This document shows, piece after piece, positions 6,182 to 7,714 of a stretch of DNA of 7,714 nt. This DNA comes from FEN-1219 sp037445815. GTDB taxonomy: Bacteria > Pseudomonadota > Gammaproteobacteria > Steroidobacterales > Rariloculaceae. The position numbers were made by a program, and so were the translations under genes. The notes beneath the pieces were generated by a model. It saw only the letters and a program-made list of their open reading frames with translations, was not told where the DNA came from and did not search any database. Within the stretch, counting starts at the first letter, position 1; each line of letters begins with the position of its first letter. The DNA lies in assembly GCA_037445815.1 (NCBI GenBank), contig JBBIJV010000174.1, forward strand, positions 1 to 7,714, read 5' to 3'.

Positions 6182-6709
6182 CTAGCGTTTTCGCTCGTGC
6201 GACTCGACGCGCGACCAGTGCCAGGGCTCGTACTCGAAGCCGAAGCGGTTGCCGCGCCCGTACGGCATGCGGAACCCGAACGTTGCGGCGTTCCTCGTGA
6301 GCCAACGAAACGCGTCCGACGTCTCGAATTCCGCCGTGAGCGGGCGCGTTCCCGGCGTCGCGACGTCGACGGCGCGCCCCGTGTGGTGCTCGCTGAAGCC
6401 CGGCGCCGCGTTGACGGCGAGGATCTCCTGGATCGGCTGCCCCGCCTCGAGCTTGCGCCGAATGATGTCGGCCTGGCGGCGCACGCTGCGAAAGCCCGAG
6501 ACGAGCAGCAACCGCACGCCCGCCCCGGAGGCGGCTTCCTTCATCTTGCGCCACGCCGCGGCCGTTTCCGGCGCGAGCCGCTGCATCGTGCCGACCACGT
6601 TCGGCTCGACGTCCACGAGCTCGCCGGCTTCCTTGAAGCGCGGGCGGCGCGGATTGACGCCGTAGTCGCTCGGAATCGGTAGGTCCGTGAACAGGTCGGA
6701 GCCAGTCAT
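6182..6709 (-). CDS. M15-family metallopeptidase, VanY/D-Ala-D-Ala carboxypeptidase-like
   Basis: A 175-residue zinc peptidase. SGFRS (71-75) supplies the substrate-binding Arg. SEHHTGRAVD (106-115) is the SxHxxGxAxD signature with zinc ligands H108 and D115. EPWHW (151-155) gives the catalytic Glu151 and third ligand His154. All expected active-site residues are present, so it is probably active on D-Ala-terminated peptidoglycan peptides or related dipeptides. No signal peptide or membrane segment follows the ATG at 6709, and extending upstream gives only Arg/Pro-rich sequence, so the enzyme looks cytosolic, unlike typical envelope carboxypeptidases. The TLGC just before the ATG in the extended frame is not a valid lipobox because no hydrophobic stretch precedes it. 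It begins 13 bases after the regulator stop without a clear ribosome site, suggesting co-transcription and perhaps coupling. Confidence 0.88.
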   Translation of the reverse strand: MTGSDLFTDLPIPSDYGVNPRRPRFKEAGELVDVEPNVVGTMQRLAPETAAAWRKMKEAASGAGVRLLLVSGFRSVRRQADIIRRKLEAGQPIQEILAVNAAPGFSEHHTGRAVDVATPGTRPLTAEFETSDAFRWLTRNAATFGFRMPYGRGNRFGFEYEPWHWSRVESHERKR

Positions 6710-6722
6710 GCAACCGAGTGTA

Positions 6723-7493
6723 CTACCGAGCGTGGGAGGTCTGCGATCCGGCGGCGACGGGCTTGCGCCGCAGCGCCGCGAACATCGAGAACTCCCACGG
6801 CCGCAGCGCGAAGACGGCGCTGCAGCTTTGCCGCTCCCCGGGCGGCAGCGACGCGTCGCGCCGCGCGAGCTCGTCGAGCTCGCGCGCGAGCCGATCGATC
6901 GATTGACTGAGCTGGGCCAAGCTCGCACGCGACAAGAGGCCGGCGACGAAGCGCAGATGCTCGCCCGGCGCCGCGAACGACGAGTCGAGGAACTCGCGCT
7001 GCACTTCGCGCACGAAGAAGCGCTGCACGGGGCCGTCCTTGCGCCACGTGAAGTTGCGCGCCGTCAGGAGCTTGACGCGATTGAACGGCAGCAGCTCGAT
7101 GATGCGCGCGCGATGCAGCCGAATGAGCAACCGCTCGGCCTCGGCGTCGTCGATCGCGAACGTGCTCGTGATCGCCGGCAGCGTCCAGCCGTTCACCAGG
7201 AGATACGTCATGAGCAGCAGCTTCGGGTCGGCGAGCAGGGCCTCCTCCTGCTCCGGCGTGAGCTCGGTGAGGAATTCGCGCCGCTCGTTCATCATCGTGA
7301 CGAGATCGGCGATCTCGAGGCCGAGCAAGTTCAGGATTTGCTCCAAGCGTTGCAGCGAAAACGACTGCCGGGCGAAGAGCCGCTTAACGCTCGACTCGCT
7401 CAAGCCGAGCTGGCGCCCGAGCTTCGAGTACGTGACGCCCTGCGACTTCATGTACCGCTTGAGCTCGGAGACGAGCAAGGCGACCTGGGCCAT
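6723..7493 (-). CDS. XRE-type helix-turn-helix transcriptional regulator
   Basis: A 256-residue DNA-binding protein. Residues about 6-65 form a Cro/CI-type helix-turn-helix: SKLGRQLGLSESSVKRLF (23-40) holds the turn and recognition helix, followed by a helix like the LEQILNLLGLEIADLV type seen in XRE proteins. Residues about 80-138 look like a second winged-helix module (NGWTLPAITSTFAI, RLLIRLHRARIIELLP, VKLL). The C-terminal part (about 140-235) is mostly helical, probably for oligomerisation, and ends with RPWEFSMFAALRR. The start is ATG 7493, with GGAAGG about 10 bases upstream. It is first in the minus-strand run and divergent from a secreted protein gene. The palindrome at 7540-7556, in the region between the two, is a likely binding site, which would suggest autoregulation. 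Target genes and effector cannot be told. Confidence 0.88.
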   Translation of the reverse strand: MAQVALLVSELKRYMKSQGVTYSKLGRQLGLSESSVKRLFARQSFSLQRLEQILNLLGLEIADLVTMMNERREFLTELTPEQEEALLADPKLLLMTYLLVNGWTLPAITSTFAIDDAEAERLLIRLHRARIIELLPFNRVKLLTARNFTWRKDGPVQRFFVREVQREFLDSSFAAPGEHLRFVAGLLSRASLAQLSQSIDRLARELDELARRDASLPPGERQSCSAVFALRPWEFSMFAALRRKPVAAGSQTSHAR

Positions 7494-7539
7494 CTTTGCG
7501 CACCCTTCCGCGTAAAAGCGCTCTCAACGGACGGCTAGA

Positions 7540-7556
7540 GTATCGAAATTCGATAC
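7540..7556. promoter_or_regulatory. 17-base palindrome, candidate operator
   Basis: GTATCGAA and TTCGATAC are perfect 8-base inverted arms around a single central A. The site is AT-rich against a GC-rich background, lies 47 bases upstream of the regulator ATG and 73 bases before the divergent secreted-protein gene. Size and symmetry suit a dimeric XRE-type repressor. The minus-strand hexamer GATACT at its edge (7544-7539) could be part of the regulator's own -10. A further CGATAC occurs at 7615-7620 next to the divergent gene. Confidence 0.6.
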
Positions 7557-7612
7557 CGAATGAAGCCCGTAGTGGCCTGTGACCGCGAGCAAGGACGGAA
7601 AAGCGCTACCTT

Positions 7613-7621
7613 TGCGATACT
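7613..7621 (+). promoter_or_regulatory. Extended -10-like element of divergent gene
   Basis: TGCGATACT combines a TG extension, one base, and GATACT (four of six -10 consensus bases). It ends 7 bases before the ATG at 7629, the spacing expected if transcription starts at the ATG. No good -35 is seen, and no Shine-Dalgarno precedes the ATG, consistent with a leaderless message. Confidence 0.35.
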
Positions 7622-7628
7622 GCGCGCC

Positions 7629-7714
7629 ATGTCGAACCCAACCCGCTCCGTGCTCCGCGTGCTGGCCTCGCTGCTCGTGTGCGCCGCGGCCACGGCGGCC
7701 GACGCGCCGGCCGA
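7629..7714 (+). CDS. N-terminal fragment of a secreted protein, cut by window edge
   Basis: Only 28 codons are visible. They encode a classic Sec signal peptide: MSNPTRSVLR as the charged start, a hydrophobic core VLASLLVCAAA, and a cleavage region ATAA-DAPA. The Cys at residue 18 is not in a lipobox context, so the product is probably a soluble periplasmic or outer-membrane protein. The family cannot be identified from this fragment. It is divergent from the XRE-type regulator and may be controlled by it through the shared intergenic palindrome. Confidence 0.7.
   Translation, partial: MSNPTRSVLRVLASLLVCAAATAADAPA

Noticed and set aside
6687..7538. 283-codon plus-strand frame opposite the regulator
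   Set aside because: The regulator on the minus strand has a recognisable helix-turn-helix, a Shine-Dalgarno sequence and a sensible start; the plus frame has a Glu/Arg/Leu bias typical of antisense reading.

Overview
This is a high-GC, gene-dense bacterial chromosomal segment. It most likely comes from a proteobacterium, and a gammaproteobacterium is my best guess. The Omp85-type outer-membrane protein shows a Gram-negative cell, and the nu-like glutathione transferase, membrane diguanylate cyclase, TehB-like methyltransferase and MDR oxidoreductase fit proteobacterial housekeeping and accessory genes. No tRNA, rRNA, CRISPR array, insertion sequence or phage gene is visible. The first 18 bases match the end of an Illumina TruSeq read-2 adapter, so the left edge is an untrimmed contig end and not genomic sequence.

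Left part (19-2601): a truncated EamA/DMT-type transporter on the minus strand faces a membrane-bound GGDEF diguanylate cyclase on the plus strand across a short intergenic region. After the cyclase comes a GC hairpin with a short T run (probable terminator), then a cytosolic glutathione S-transferase on the same strand.

Middle (2602-2717): a convergent junction between the transferase and a minus-strand outer-membrane protein gene. On the minus strand it holds an open frame resembling a GlyGly-CTERM sorting tail, with no gene in frame upstream. This is the oddest stretch of the window.

Right part (2718-7493): five genes run leftward. In transcription order they are an XRE-type regulator, an M15 (VanY-like) peptidase without a signal peptide, an MDR quinone-oxidoreductase-like enzyme with an apparent signal peptide, a small SAM methyltransferase almost touching it, and an Omp85-family outer-membrane protein with one POTRA-like domain. 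Gaps are 13, 61, 3 and 52 bases, so partial or full co-transcription is plausible. The functions do not form a pathway I recognise. The regulator is divergent from a secreted protein gene cut off by the right edge. The 135-base region between them has a 17-base near-perfect palindrome that is a good operator candidate.

I do not see a clearly novel multi-gene system. The points most worth following are the orphan GlyGly-CTERM-like tail, the signal-peptide-bearing MDR enzyme, the regulator palindrome and the adapter remnant.
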